A stretch of 64,000 bases of DNA, from the NCBI GenBank assembly GCA_033439795.1, contig JAUTDP010000008.1, positions 2,914,001 through 2,978,000 on the forward strand, in the 5' to 3' direction. Positions 25,950 to 38,000 of this stretch are shown here, in pieces (within the stretch, counting starts at the first letter, position 1; each line of letters starts with the position of its first letter). Below the pieces are notes generated by a model. That model searched no databases, was not told the DNA's origin, and saw only the letters and a program-made list of their open reading frames with translations. The position numbers and the translations under genes are program-made. The stretch comes from Sordaria brevicollis. Lineage: Eukaryota; Ascomycota; Sordariomycetes; Sordariales; Sordariaceae.

Positions 25950-26389
25950 GTTACTACTAATTTCGAAAAATATAAAATTGGTCCGCTTTTTATTATTATT
26001 ACCGCGTACAATTAATTTAAAACGCGTAATTTCCTCCTTTATTATATTATCGAATAATACGCTACTAATAAAATTATTATACTTATCGAAGATATTATTA
26101 TATTTATAAAATTAATTTAATAAAGCCACTATAATAAAGATAATTTTAACCTATATATCGATATCGAAGCTAAAAATATACTAATAAATTTTAAATATAC
26201 TTTTTAATCTACCGATTATTTTTTTAATAATTATACGTATTTAACTATAATAAAAGTTAAAGAGCTCTTCTTTATTAACCGGTTTAAGCCTTACCCTTAT
26301 AATTTCCTATAAATAATACTATATACCTTAATACGGTATAAATAATCGATAATTATAATTATACCTACCGTTAATAAAGTAATACTAAC
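25950..26389 (-). pseudogene. Harbinger-like transposase, C-terminal part, RIPed
   Basis: Minus-strand frame reading 'RLKPVNKEELFNF', then 'IIIKKIIGRLKSIFKI', then 'FDIDI.VKIIFIIVALLN'. This matches the end of DDE_Tnp_4 (HARBI1-type) transposases, where '..KELFN.RH...R..IER.FG.LK.RF.IL' is followed by 'Q..I..AC..LHN'. The frame is cut at 26389 by the first Gypsy LTR; its N-terminal continuation lies at 43445-44300, on the far side of the nested retrotransposons. In-frame stops fall at former Gln and Trp codons. Confidence 0.7.
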
Positions 26390-26593
26390 TGTTACGATAC
26401 CGATCTAACAGAGGCTTAAAGAAGACGTATTATTGCACGAAGGGGAGAAAATCGAAAGAGAGCAGCGAAAACTCTATTCCCGGACTATATATATAAGTAA
26501 AGTAGAAATATAATTATAGGTACGACTATATTCTATTAATAATTCGGTACTAAAACGCCTAGGGAGCGCTACCGATAATTTAGTACCATAATA
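26390..26593 (-). repeat. Gypsy 1 left LTR (3' LTR)
   Basis: 204 bp starting TGTTACGATACCG. Near its middle the undisrupted sequence CCCGGACTATATATATAAG is present; in the right copy Gypsy 2 has inserted there. Confidence 0.9.
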
Positions 26594-28330
26594 ATACCCC
26601 CGGCTCCAAAACGCAATTAACCTCAATTATTAATAAAATTAATATATTAATACCCTTATAGGTTAATTAATAAACCGCGGGTATAATAATAGTAAGTAGC
26701 CTATATTATCGCGCGCGTTAAAATAAGTATAATAAATTTAATAATTATTTACCGTAGCGGTTATAAATAATATTACGCTAAGCCGAATCCGGATAATTAA
26801 AATAATATATAGGCTTACAGTTCCTCCCTTCTTACTTTAATTAAATTTTTAAACTTTTAAATTCTCCTTCTCTCCTTTCTTTCTTTTTTATAACTTTTAT
26901 TAATATAATTCTAACGCTCCTTAAATTCTTTACGTAATAAATACTCTTTTTTCGCTTATAATAAAATAAATTCTTTAAAAACTTTACGCATTTCTTTAAT
27001 ATTATTATACCTCCTCGCTATCGCCCTCGTAAAAATTTTAACGCAATTCCTATTAAAAGTATAAATTATATAATTTACCTAAAATTTATTATTAAAAATA
27101 CTATTCTAAATAATAATATTCTTATAGCGTTTTAATATTTTTACCCTTTAAATAAAAAGAAGAAATATTACGAATATATTAATTGTAAAAAGAATTATAA
27201 CGAAATAAATTTAATTTTTTTTTTTTTTTAATTAACGTTTTATTAATAAAATAAACCTACTATCCTAATAATTAACGACGGAACCGATATCGCTACCCTA
27301 ATTTATTAATTAATTAAATTTTAAAAACGTAACGCTAATAGAATTTTCGTTTAAAAAAAGGTATTATATATACGTATTGTAATCGTTATTAAAAATCTCT
27401 TAATATATTTCAATATTGTTAGAGTAGCTATTAAAGCCGAATTTAGGCTTTTAAACCTTAAAAAGGCTATTAAAAATATTATAAATATATTATTAAAAGG
27501 CAAGCGAATATATAATATAATATTAACTATTTTATAACGTACCGCCGTTAAAAAAATCGCTAATAAACGTACCTAAATTTTAATATAATTAGCTCTTAAA
27601 CGTTTTACTATAAATATTCCTATATAAAAATATTAATATTAAAAAGAAATTTAATTAATACGCTTTATTTATAACGATCCCGGTTAATCGATTTAATTTT
27701 TTATTAAAAAATATTTTTATAACGTAATTAAAACGGAAGTAATTCGTATAATTAACGCTACCGAAAATATTAATCCTAAATATTAAAAGGAAGAAATTAT
27801 ATAAATTATAAATAATTTCCTTATATAAATTTTCGTTTAAATAACCGGTAAAACGTTAAAACTTCGTTTTAAAAATAATAAATTTTAATAGAGGATAATT
27901 AGTAAAAATATAATACTTTAATAAGAAAACGATAATAAAAATATAATTTTATTACTATATTTCGCTATAAAGAAATATTAAAAAAAATAAAATCTAAAAT
28001 TTAAATAATATAATTATATAATTTATAAATTAAAATTATAAGAAAAGACCGTAGAAACGTATTATAATATATATATAGAAAATTGTAGGGACGTATTATA
28101 ATTTATATATAAGAAACCGAGGGGGTATATTATAATTTATACGTAAGAAATAAATTAGGTTCGGGCGAACCGTTAATTATATTATATTCCCTTAAAACTT
28201 CGCTTAATTTTTATTAATATTAAATTCAAAGTCCTATTAAATTCAAAGCCTAATTTATACGGGTATTTAGCGTAGAAATTTTAAATATTACTTATATTAA
28301 TTTAAAAATCCTCTACAGGGCGTTAATCCG
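26594..28330 (-). other. Gypsy 1 3' region, unassigned
   Basis: AT-rich RIPed DNA between the polypurine tract and the recognisable pol. It may be a long 3' untranslated region or a further ORF. A + strand frame near 27600-28000 has some coding character, but I do not recognise it. It contains a 3 x 34-bp tandem repeat at 28051-28152. Confidence 0.4.
28051..28152 (+). repeat. three 34-bp tandem repeats
   Basis: Units at 28051-28084, 28085-28118 and 28119-28152 share the core TATTATAAT followed by an AT stretch and AGAAA. They diverge by several bases. They lie in the non-coding 3' part of Gypsy 1. Confidence 0.75.
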
Positions 28331-31137
28331 GCGGGTAAAATCGGGGCTATTTAATCCTATAGAATAATTTACCCTCTAAAAACTATATAAAATTAAAAAT
28401 ACGCTCGAAATATTATTCTTCCTTACTAAATATCGCTTTAAAAACGACGGCGCCCTTTATTTATTAATCGAAAATTTTATTAAAAATTTCCTAATTAAGT
28501 AAACCTTTTTAATAAAATTAGACGAAGGAGGTATAAAAAACGGGGAAGATTTTATATATTATATTTATAATAAGGGCGATTACCCGGCGGTATACCTTTT
28601 TAACGACGAATAAATTTATTTATTTATTAATTAATTTAAAGGATAAGCGGCCTTAATCCTAATATTTAATATTAATTTAAATTTTATTCCTAATTATATA
28701 CTTTAAAGCGTCCGATTTATAAACGTTAATATAACGCTTCTATCTCTCTTAGGCCTCCTCTATAAATAAGCGGGCCCTAATAATAATATAATCTATGCGC
28801 TCTTAAATTATTTAAATATTAAATAATTCTTAATATTATATTAATAATATAAGGGCGTTATAATATTAAAAGGGCTTAGTACCTATCTTCGGGTATTAAT
28901 TATAATTAATAAAAAACGGAGAGAGGTTTATAATTTTTAAAACGTAATTATTCGCCGCGAATTTAATAAGGGGTAATTAAATAAATTAATCGTTTTAATA
29001 ATAAAAGTAGAAAACGTATAAATATTATTCGATATAAGCGTTTATAATCTTTATTTAACTATTAATTTTTAAATAAATAAATAAGGAAAGTTTTTATTAA
29101 ACGCCGAAAAATCGATAAAATTCCTATTAAAAAGTAACGACGAATTAAAAGCTATAATCGGAAATAATAGAATCGGGGGTATTATATAAACGGTAAATTT
29201 CGTAGAAAAAGGCGTTAGCGATTCCCCTAGTAATTAAATTATAAATAGGGATATAATATTGTATTTTTATTAAATAGTCGATAATTATTATAATATAAAT
29301 ATACGCCCTCCCGCCGTTCTTAATTTCGGGAAGGAGGCCGATAAAATTTATTAAAAGGTCGGATTATTAATAAAACGGGACCGGTATAAATTCGAATAAA
29401 TTTAGGGGTATAAATTTAAAATTCTTAACCTAGGTATAGAAATAGTAATTTTAAATAAAAATAATTATATCCTTAAATAAATTAAATTAAATATAAATCT
29501 ATTAAATAAAATTATAAATTTTAAAACGGCCTAAATAATTATTAAATATTAAATTATAAATACGCTAAAGAATTTAGAAGCGAATTTTATCGTAAAGGGG
29601 GATAAAAACCCGTTTATTAATTAAGATCTAATTATAAAGGATTTCGTAATTTATTATAATAACCCTTATAAATTTTTTAATATATTTAAAGAATTTTTTA
29701 TAATTAGGGTTTTAAAAGTAAATAATAATTATAAAGGAATCGAGTAAAGCGAAATAAATAATATTAATATAATCGTTAATTAACGATTTAATATCGAAGA
29801 TTAAAAGCCCTATAAATTATTTATCGTTATTATTATTATCGTTATTAAAATCCAATTCTTCGATTTAATTCTCCTTCGGTAATAAAATATATATATAATT
29901 CGTTACCCAATTATCGCCGAAATTATATTTATTTATTAAAGTATTTCTAAATAATTAAGAGAGGACGTCGGGGACGGCTATATAGGCGCTTAAATAATAT
30001 ATAATTTTAAAGCGGAAATCGCTAAAGAATTTAAATTACCGAATTTATTATTAATTAAAGAATTTCGTTATTATAAAATATTAAAAGTTTTTATAATTAA
30101 TAATAATTTTAATAGCATTTTTAATTCCTTAAAATTCGGAACGTTATTCTTCGAAGGCTTTAATAATAATAAAAAATTCTTTATTGTAAATTTCCTAATT
30201 ATATTTAATTAATAAATATTTAAATAAAAAGAAGGTAATAGAGTAGCGTTTCCCTTTTTTATCAATTTAAAAAAAGATATTACCGAATACTTAATCCGAA
30301 ACGTCGATTTCAATAATAATTTAACGTTTAAAGTAATAATATATAAAAATAAAAACCGAAATAAAAGCGTTTTTTAAACGTTTAAATATTATAATTACGG
30401 TTTTAAATATAGGGTTAACCTATTTATTATAAAATATAAAGGCTATAAAAAGTTAAACGATTTTAAAAAAGCCTTTAATAAATTTATAATAAAAATTTAT
30501 AAAATTAATAAAACGTTAAAAATCCTTTAAAATTTTTAAAACGCCCTAGCCAATAATAGTACTAATTTTCTCGGGATTTATACGTAAACCGTCGTAGGAA
30601 ATAATAAACCCTAAGTACTTTTTTTTATATTTATAAAATTTATATTTCCAAATATCGATAATTAAATTTACTTTTATAAACCTTTCTATAACGTCTTCGA
30701 AATAACGTTTATATTCCGCTTTAATCCCGCTATAAATAAATACATCGTCGAAGTAAGTTATAATATATTTATTTAAAATATTAAATAAAATATAATTAAT
30801 ATAATATTAAAACGATATTAATGCGCTTATTATACCGAAATTTATAATAAAATATTCGAAAAGACCGAATTTAATAATAAATATAATCTTTTATTTATTA
30901 CTTTCGGCGATACATAAATGGTTAAAGGCTATAATAATATCGAATTTATTAAATTATTTCGCTTTATAGAAAGAATTAATTATTTCGCGGATAAAGGGAA
31001 TAGGATATTTATTTTTTATTATAATATTATTTAACCCGTAATAATCGATGTAAATTCGTACGCCACCCTTTAATTTTCGGGCTAAAAATATAAAAATAAT
31101 TATAAAGGACGAATTTAAGCGGATAAAATTAGAAATT

Positions 31138-31202
31138 AAACGAGGGCTGCCGCCCCCGTACCCCCGCAAAATTTGCCTTCGGCAAATTTTATACGGGTGG
31201 GC
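31138..31202. mobile_element. 65-bp GC-rich hairpin insert
   Basis: A compact insert in the Gypsy 1 reverse transcriptase, flanked by AGAAATT at 31131-31137 and 31203-31209 (7-bp target duplication). The centre is a perfect hairpin, AAAATTTGCC-TTC-GGCAAATTTT; the outer arms (GCCGCCCCCGTA / TACGGGTGGGC) pair imperfectly. Removing the insert and one duplication restores an in-frame codon run across the junction. It is GC-rich in a strongly AT-rich surround and shows no RIP. No coding capacity. The family is unknown to me. Confidence 0.75.
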
Positions 31203-31211
31203 AGAAATTTA

Positions 31212-31729
31212 TTTGAAGCGGAGCGCAACATTCCTACTTTGGTATTTTTTAATTATTTTTTTATTAAATTTTTTTTATTAATTTTTTTTTTTTTTGGAAA
31301 CTATAGGGTAAGTAAGAAGGTGGAAAGACTTAGCGAAATTTTTGAAATTCTTCCCTCGAAAATCCATCCGTCGGTTTTTTTTTTTTCAAAGTCGTTTTTC
31401 TCGGCCGGCAAGCTAGCTACGGTCACGTGAGTGGTACCAAACTACTCGTCTCGGCTTACTCATCATTTTGGTACCCACTTTGTCTTGATCGGACCCACTT
31501 TGGAATGCCAAGCCTCGTCCCGTCCTTAGCGGCTTGGCAAAGGTTTAATCCAACCAATTCCAACTCGAGAATTTTTTTTTCGACAGGGATCCTAGCTGCG
31601 GGTAGACGGGTAAACCTCGGGAAGATTTACAGGGATTATTGCAGGGGGGTCACGGTATTATAGAAGAAGACTTCGCTCAACGCGTTTCGTGTTTTTCAAC
31701 ACTTCTCTATGTTGAAGCTCCGCTTCAAA
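31212..31729. mobile_element. 518-bp non-autonomous element with inverted ends and TA duplication
   Basis: Ends TTTGAAGCGGAGC..CAACA and its complement, flanked by TA at 31210-31211 and 31730-31731, as in Tc1/mariner MITEs. The interior has further short inverted pairs (TTCAACA/TGTTGAA near the right end, GGTACCAAA/TTTTGGTACC, TGCCAAGCC/GGCTTGGCA) and T runs. Base composition is near normal and CpA/TpG are retained, unlike the RIPed DNA on both sides. No ORF of note. It sits directly beside the 65-bp hairpin insert. Confidence 0.75.
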
Positions 31730-34638
31730 TAATTATTTAAATATTTACGTATAATATGGAATTCTTTTTAAAATATAAAGCGTAAATAATAATATAGGGG
31801 GGTTTAACTAAGGATAAAATCGATTTTATAATCGAAGGAGTAATAAAACGGTATTATTTTCGCGGTTTTAGAATCGAAAGCTTTTTAAAAGCGGTAAAAA
31901 TATTTTAATAAAATTTTAATAATTTTTATATAAATAAATACTAATTTTCCGTCAATATATTTTTAAATATCCTCTACCGAAATAACCCGGAATTATAATT
32001 ATTCTATTATTTAATCTTAATAATTAATTAAAAATTAATAAAAGGGGATAGGTATAAATTAACCGGCGAGGACCGCGCGAAATATAATATTATCGAAATT
32101 ATTAAAGGTTTAATTAAAATCTTTAAGGTTAGGGTTAAAGAGTGGGATTATAATTATCGGCGAATTATTATCGGTATTAAAAAAAAGTATTATAATTTTA
32201 ATAAAATAGTAAAATTAATTAGGAATATATTTAAAGACTTTTACGCCGGGTTCTTTGTACGCTAAAATAAAATTAAGGGTAAATAATAGGCGGATAATTG
32301 CGTCCTATAATTAATTACGGCTATTTAAGCGAAAATAAACCTTCGAAATATAATAGGGGGAAGTAGAATAGCGGCGAAGTTTTCGTAATTTAATAGAAGG
32401 CTAAATCGGGTTTCGGGGTATAAATTTAATTTTTAATAATATTCGGAGGGTTATAATTAATAGAAGAAGGTTTAATATATCCTTAATAAAAAACGAAGGA
32501 AGTAAAGGCGTTTTTTTAATAATAAAACCGGGGAAATTTATAATATTTTATAATTAATTTATAATAAAATTATACCTTTTTAATTAAAGGAAATTAAAAA
32601 TAATATTAAGGTTATTAAAAGGTTAAACGAAAAAAATAAAACGATTTATAAAAGAACTAATAAAATAAAATATAATATAAATATAGGAAATAAAACCTCC
32701 TTTACGACCGTTAATTAAACGGAGGGTATAAGGGCGGTAAAAAAGTATTAAAAGGAGAATATAACGTTATATAAAGGAAGAATTAATAAAGCCTATTAGC
32801 GAATACCCGGAATCGATTATTATAAAATATAACGTTTTAAGGGTATTATTAGAGCGAATAGAATTTAAAAAAGAGAAATTAATATTTAATCCTATAAAAT
32901 ATAAATATAAATTTTCTAATTCTTTTATATTACGTTTTTAACGGCGATTTTTATTAAAAATTAAATTTTTTTCGCTTTAGGTATCGGCGTCGAAGCCGGA
33001 ATATTCTAAGCGGGAATAAGGGCCTAAGCTTTATATTTCGCTTTAATTATATAAATTATAGCGTAATAATTAGCCCCGCCGAAATATATATATAAACCTT
33101 CCGCCCTATAGTAAATTCGTTCTTTTATAAAAATAAAATTATTAAATTTCTTTATAAAGGTAAAAACTTTACCGAAAATTATAAAATCGTTAACGGATTG
33201 GGCGGAGGTAAACGGTAAAACGCCGGCGTAATAATTAATATCTAATAAATTAATAATAAATTTATAAAAGAAATTTACCCAATTTTCGAAATTATTAAAG
33301 GCCGGGCGGTTAGCGCTAATAACGTTAATAAAAATATCTTAGAAGCGTTTATTAATTTTCGATTTAAAAGTATTAATATGGCGGCGAGTATTAAATTCGT
33401 AAGAATTAGCGAATTTAATAAACGTAAAAATAAAATCGGCGAAAGGAAAAGTATTTTATTATAAACGGTCTATTTTTTAAATTATTTTAATATAAATATC
33501 GAGGGTAATATAATATAGGTCGAATTATTTAAAAAAATCCTAGAAATTGGTAAAGCCCGCGGGCTAAATAATAGAATTTTAAAGGGAGGCCGTAACCGCG
33601 TCGATTTTAGAGCGAATATATATAAAAATATTATTAAAAAGGTATTAAGAAATATAAAAAATCTAATCGGTAAATATTAAATAAACGGTATAATTAATAG
33701 CGAATTTAATATTAATAAAAAATTTTTAATTAATATATTCTTCTTATCGTTTTATAAAAGAACGTTTAATATCAATAAAAATAAGGGGTTTAACGCTATA
33801 AGTATAATTAAATAAAAAAAAGAATAAAAAAAGAAAAGTAATAAATAAGGGTTAAAAATTAATTTAATTAATAATATATTAACGAATTTAAAATATAATT
33901 TCGGTAATATATTAATTAATCTTAAATTAAATAGCGTTAATTCGCTAATTAATTATATTAATTTAAATAATTTAAAAGTAAATAGCGGCTTCGAATTTAA
34001 AAATACGGAAGAAGGTTTAATCGGTTTATTTCTATACTTTAATAATTTTTTAAACAAATTCGGCAATACGGCTATAAAATTAAATTTCGGAATAGGAAAT
34101 TATATCGAAGTTTATTATAACCTAAATTTAAGCGTTATAAACGCGGTTTTAAATATAATTAAATTAAATTTTAATAACGTTAAAGTAAATATAAAATTGG
34201 GAAAGGAATTCGGAATCCGCCTTTATAACGCCTACAAGGCGAGAAAAATCGTCCTATAAGTCGTAAATAGCGGTATTAATATAAAATTAATTATAAGAAA
34301 GAAAGAAATTAATAACGAAAATTTATCGTTCGCTATCGGAATTAGGGTCCGGGGTATCTATACCGGACGTTTCGGGATTATTTAGGTTTATAATTAAAAT
34401 TAGATTTAAATTTAAACGGGCGTAAAAGCGGGGAAAAGTTAATAATATTTAATTATAAAATTAGCGAAAGGTCGGTAATATTCAATCGAAATAGTAATTA
34501 ATAAAAAGGATAAAGGATTTTGTAAAAAGGGGTTTAATAAAGCTTAATTAGAAAAAATCGGTACCGTTTGTATAAATTAATTAAAACGAAACGCTTAATA
34601 AACGTTAGGCTATTAATTATAGAAAAAATATAATAAAT

Positions 34639-34737
34639 TATTATAATACCGATTTAATAGAAATTTAGAAAAGACGTATTATTATATAAAAGGGAGAAAA
34701 TCGAGAGAGAGTAGTAAAAATTCTACTCCCGGACTAT
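34639..34737 (-). repeat. Gypsy 1 right LTR, first piece
   Basis: The first 99 bp of the 204-bp LTR (TATTATAATACCG, a RIPed TGTTACGATACCG). It ends at CCCGGACTAT, where Gypsy 2 inserted and duplicated ACTAT. Confidence 0.9.
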
Positions 34738-35043
34738 TATCACGGGGCACGAGCAAGTAGTAAGGTACGATATTTATTATTATATAAGGAATAGGAAATA
34801 ATCCTATACGTCGCGACTATTTTATACAATTATAATATAGCTAGTGCGTAGCCCTAATCACGTATATAAATCTAGGTGACGCCGGGATTAAAGTATTAGG
34901 GTACTATAAGTATAATTAATTACAATCGTCGCGACTACGGTCGCATTCTATTTATTAATCCTAATACTATACGTAAATAACTATTATTAATTAATATATA
35001 TAGTACGACTATTTCTATATAGGAGTAAATAATACCTATAATA
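34738..35043 (-). repeat. Gypsy 2 left LTR (3' LTR)
   Basis: 306 bp starting TATCACGGGGCAC (originally TGTCACGG) and ending CCTATAATA. It differs from the right copy mostly by C/T and G/A transitions. Confidence 0.95.
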
Positions 35044-35049
35044 TTACCC

Positions 35050-38000
35050 CCCTCTAAAATAAAGCTCCCCGTTTAAAAATTCTATTCCCGGATATTTATT
35101 TATTTTTTAATTAATTATTACTAAAATAGGTCTTTAAACGGGAATTTACTACGTATTAAAACTCTTCCTTAAGGGTTAACTTTTTATTAAACCTCTACTA
35201 AATTTAACCCTTCCCCTCAAACTTCTCTTTACTTATAACGACCTAAATATTATTTTAAACGTTCGTTATCCTCCTTTTATAAGCTTTTACTCTCTCTTTA
35301 TTTATTATTAACTTTAAAAAGGGTATTATAAGGACGCTTATAATATAGTAATTTATTAACGAATAAATTACTATTAATAATATAAACCGTAGAAACCCGT
35401 ATTCGATTCCTATTTATACCGTTCTAATAATTATTTTCGTTATTTTTATTAATTATAATATTAAAATATTGTAAATAAAAGGTTAAAGGTATTAAGGGTA
35501 ATAAGTGAAGGTAGGGGGACGTACGCTATAATAAATATTACGTTATTTCTTATTTTTTAACGACGTTTCGCTAAAAGGTTCGAAGTATAAAAAATTCGGG
35601 CGGAGTGTATAATTAAAACGGGGGAACCTCCTTTTTTACTATTTTTATCTATTTTTTTATCTTTTATTTAAATATTATTTAATTTAACGCTACATCGTAT
35701 TTATCGGTTATTGGCGGCTAATACGGCTAATATTAATATTAATAATAATATTATTATATTTTCGTTATTATTAATACCGTTTAGAAGGATACCCGTTTTT
35801 AACTATTTTTTATACCCTTTTTTTAATAATAAATAAAGTAAACCTAATTTTAAATATTTTTTATAAAATTACTAAACTAATTCGTAATATTTATTAAAAT
35901 TAAACGCGGATTATTAATCGGAAGGATAGTAATTCTATTTTACTAAATACTTCTACTCCCCTCTTTATTTCTTATAATTTAATAATTCGTCGAACTTCTA
36001 ATAATAATCTTCTTTAAAATTATCTATTTTAATAATTTCTATACCCTTATTAATTTTAATATCCGATATTAATTCTATTTAACTTAATAGTTTTAAAATA
36101 TAGGGTTTTACCCTAAAAACGTTAATAACGTATATAACCTTTATATTTTTAGGTAAGGTTAATTCGATTATATATAAATTAGCTTTTATAACGCGAAAAG
36201 AGCCTTCGAAGCGTAGGGCGAATTTATCGTATAGTCGGCCAATTGCGTAATTGGATATATCGAATATTATTTTATCCCCCACTTTATATTTGGGAACGTC
36301 ATTGCGATAGACGTTAATTATTATTTTGTATTTCTCTTAGGCTTAAAAGGATGAAATTTTAACGAAATCTTATACTTTTTTAAATTTTAAAATTAATTAA
36401 TTCGTATTAAAAATTTACTTTTTTTATATATCCGTAACGTTTAATAATATAAATAATAACGGTTTAATACCTATCCGAAAGTAAAAACCGTAATTAATAA
36501 AGAAGGGAATAACGTTAATTATAGTAAATTTGAAGTTATTACCTTAGAATTTAATTAAAAGTAATTAATTTATTTAATTATCCTATACCCAATTAACGAA
36601 TATCCTAAAGTATTATTCTATTTCTATATTAATTTATTCGGTTTAATTATTAATTTCTTTATAATATAGAGTAATTAATTTCAATTTTACGCTTAATCTC
36701 TATAAAAAATATAATTAAAAAGTTAATATAAATTAAACGCCTCTATCCGAAATAATTATATTTAGTAAGCTATAGAGGGTATAAATTCTATCGATAAATT
36801 TTTCGACTAATTCCTTTATTATAAAACCTTCGTATAGAATAAAATACTATATTTTTATTAATTTATCGATTATTACTAAAATGTATTAATATTTTACGCT
36901 TCTTCCTACTTATTTTAATTTAAGTAAAGGTATAACGTAATCGATGGAAATATCCCTCTATAGTACGTAGAGGATAAGTAATAATTTTAGAAAACCGTTA
37001 ATTAATATTTTAATAGCCTTAATCTTATAATATAGAATATAATTCTTATAATATTAATTTATAACGCTTATTATTCCTAATTATTAATATTAATATATTA
37101 ATATTATTATTTTATCCTTATTCGGGTATCCTTTTTATATTAAGGCGTAAATTTAGTAGATAAATTCGAATTAAACTTTCTTATTATTAAATAATATAAT
37201 TAGTTTATTATAGAATATTATTTTATTGTTAATTAGCCTATATTTTACGAACGGGATTTTAAATTTCTTTTTAAAATACTTTAGCTAACGAATATTTAAA
37301 CGAATCGTTATTCGAATATTTATTATAAGGGGGGAATTAACGTATACCCGGTTAATTAAATTATTTATATAAATTCTTAAGCCTTCCTCGTTATCTTCCT
37401 TTATAATATCCTCGAATTTATAAATTACTAATAGGGAATTATCCTCTGTTATAATATTTATTATAAAACCCTCCCCGTCCGTATTTATAAGGCCGTTTTC
37501 TTAGGCGAATAATTTTTTATTAAAATATAAGGGATTAATTAATAATTTTTCCCTTACTTTAAATTTATCGTCGGTTGCCTTTTGTAATACGTTTTCTAAC
37601 TTTTTATTTAATATATTTAATTTTATATTCGTTAAATTAAGGCGGTATTTAATTGTAAAATTAAATTTTAATAAAAATTCCGACTATTTTATATATTGTA
37701 ATATTAGCTTCTTCGTTGTATTAAACGTTTTTAAATTCTTATAATCTATAATAATTTCAAATAATTACGTAAATCCTTCCAATTTTAACCTTTATTCCTT
37801 TAAAGCCTTAATAATAGCGAATAATTTTTTATTATAAATATTATAATTATATTTAATTAGGGAATACTTTATTAAAAAGTATATTACCGGGTATAAAATA
37901 CCGTTGTATATTTAAAAGAAGGTACCTCCTATTATTTAATTTAATATATTAATTTCGATTATTATTAATTTTTCCTAATTATAAATTTTAAGAATTAATA

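Larger units (their letters stand above)
28330..34500 (-). pseudogene. Gypsy 1 gag-pol, RIPed and interrupted
   Basis: Minus-strand polyprotein, gag toward 34500 and pol toward 28330. Reverse transcriptase is the clearest part: 'NFIRLNSS ... ARKLKGGVRIYIDYYGLNNI..KNKYPIPFIREI' (30954-31130) and the catalytic box YFDDV at 30741-30755. These are standard Ty3/Gypsy motifs (FIRPS.SP, GG.R.CVDYR.LN, PLP.I, Y.DD). The N-terminal reverse transcriptase segment continues beyond 31731, because 31138-31731 is foreign DNA inserted between the codons before 'ISNFIR'. RNase H and integrase are presumed in 28330-30700 but were not resolved motif by motif. Confidence 0.75.
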
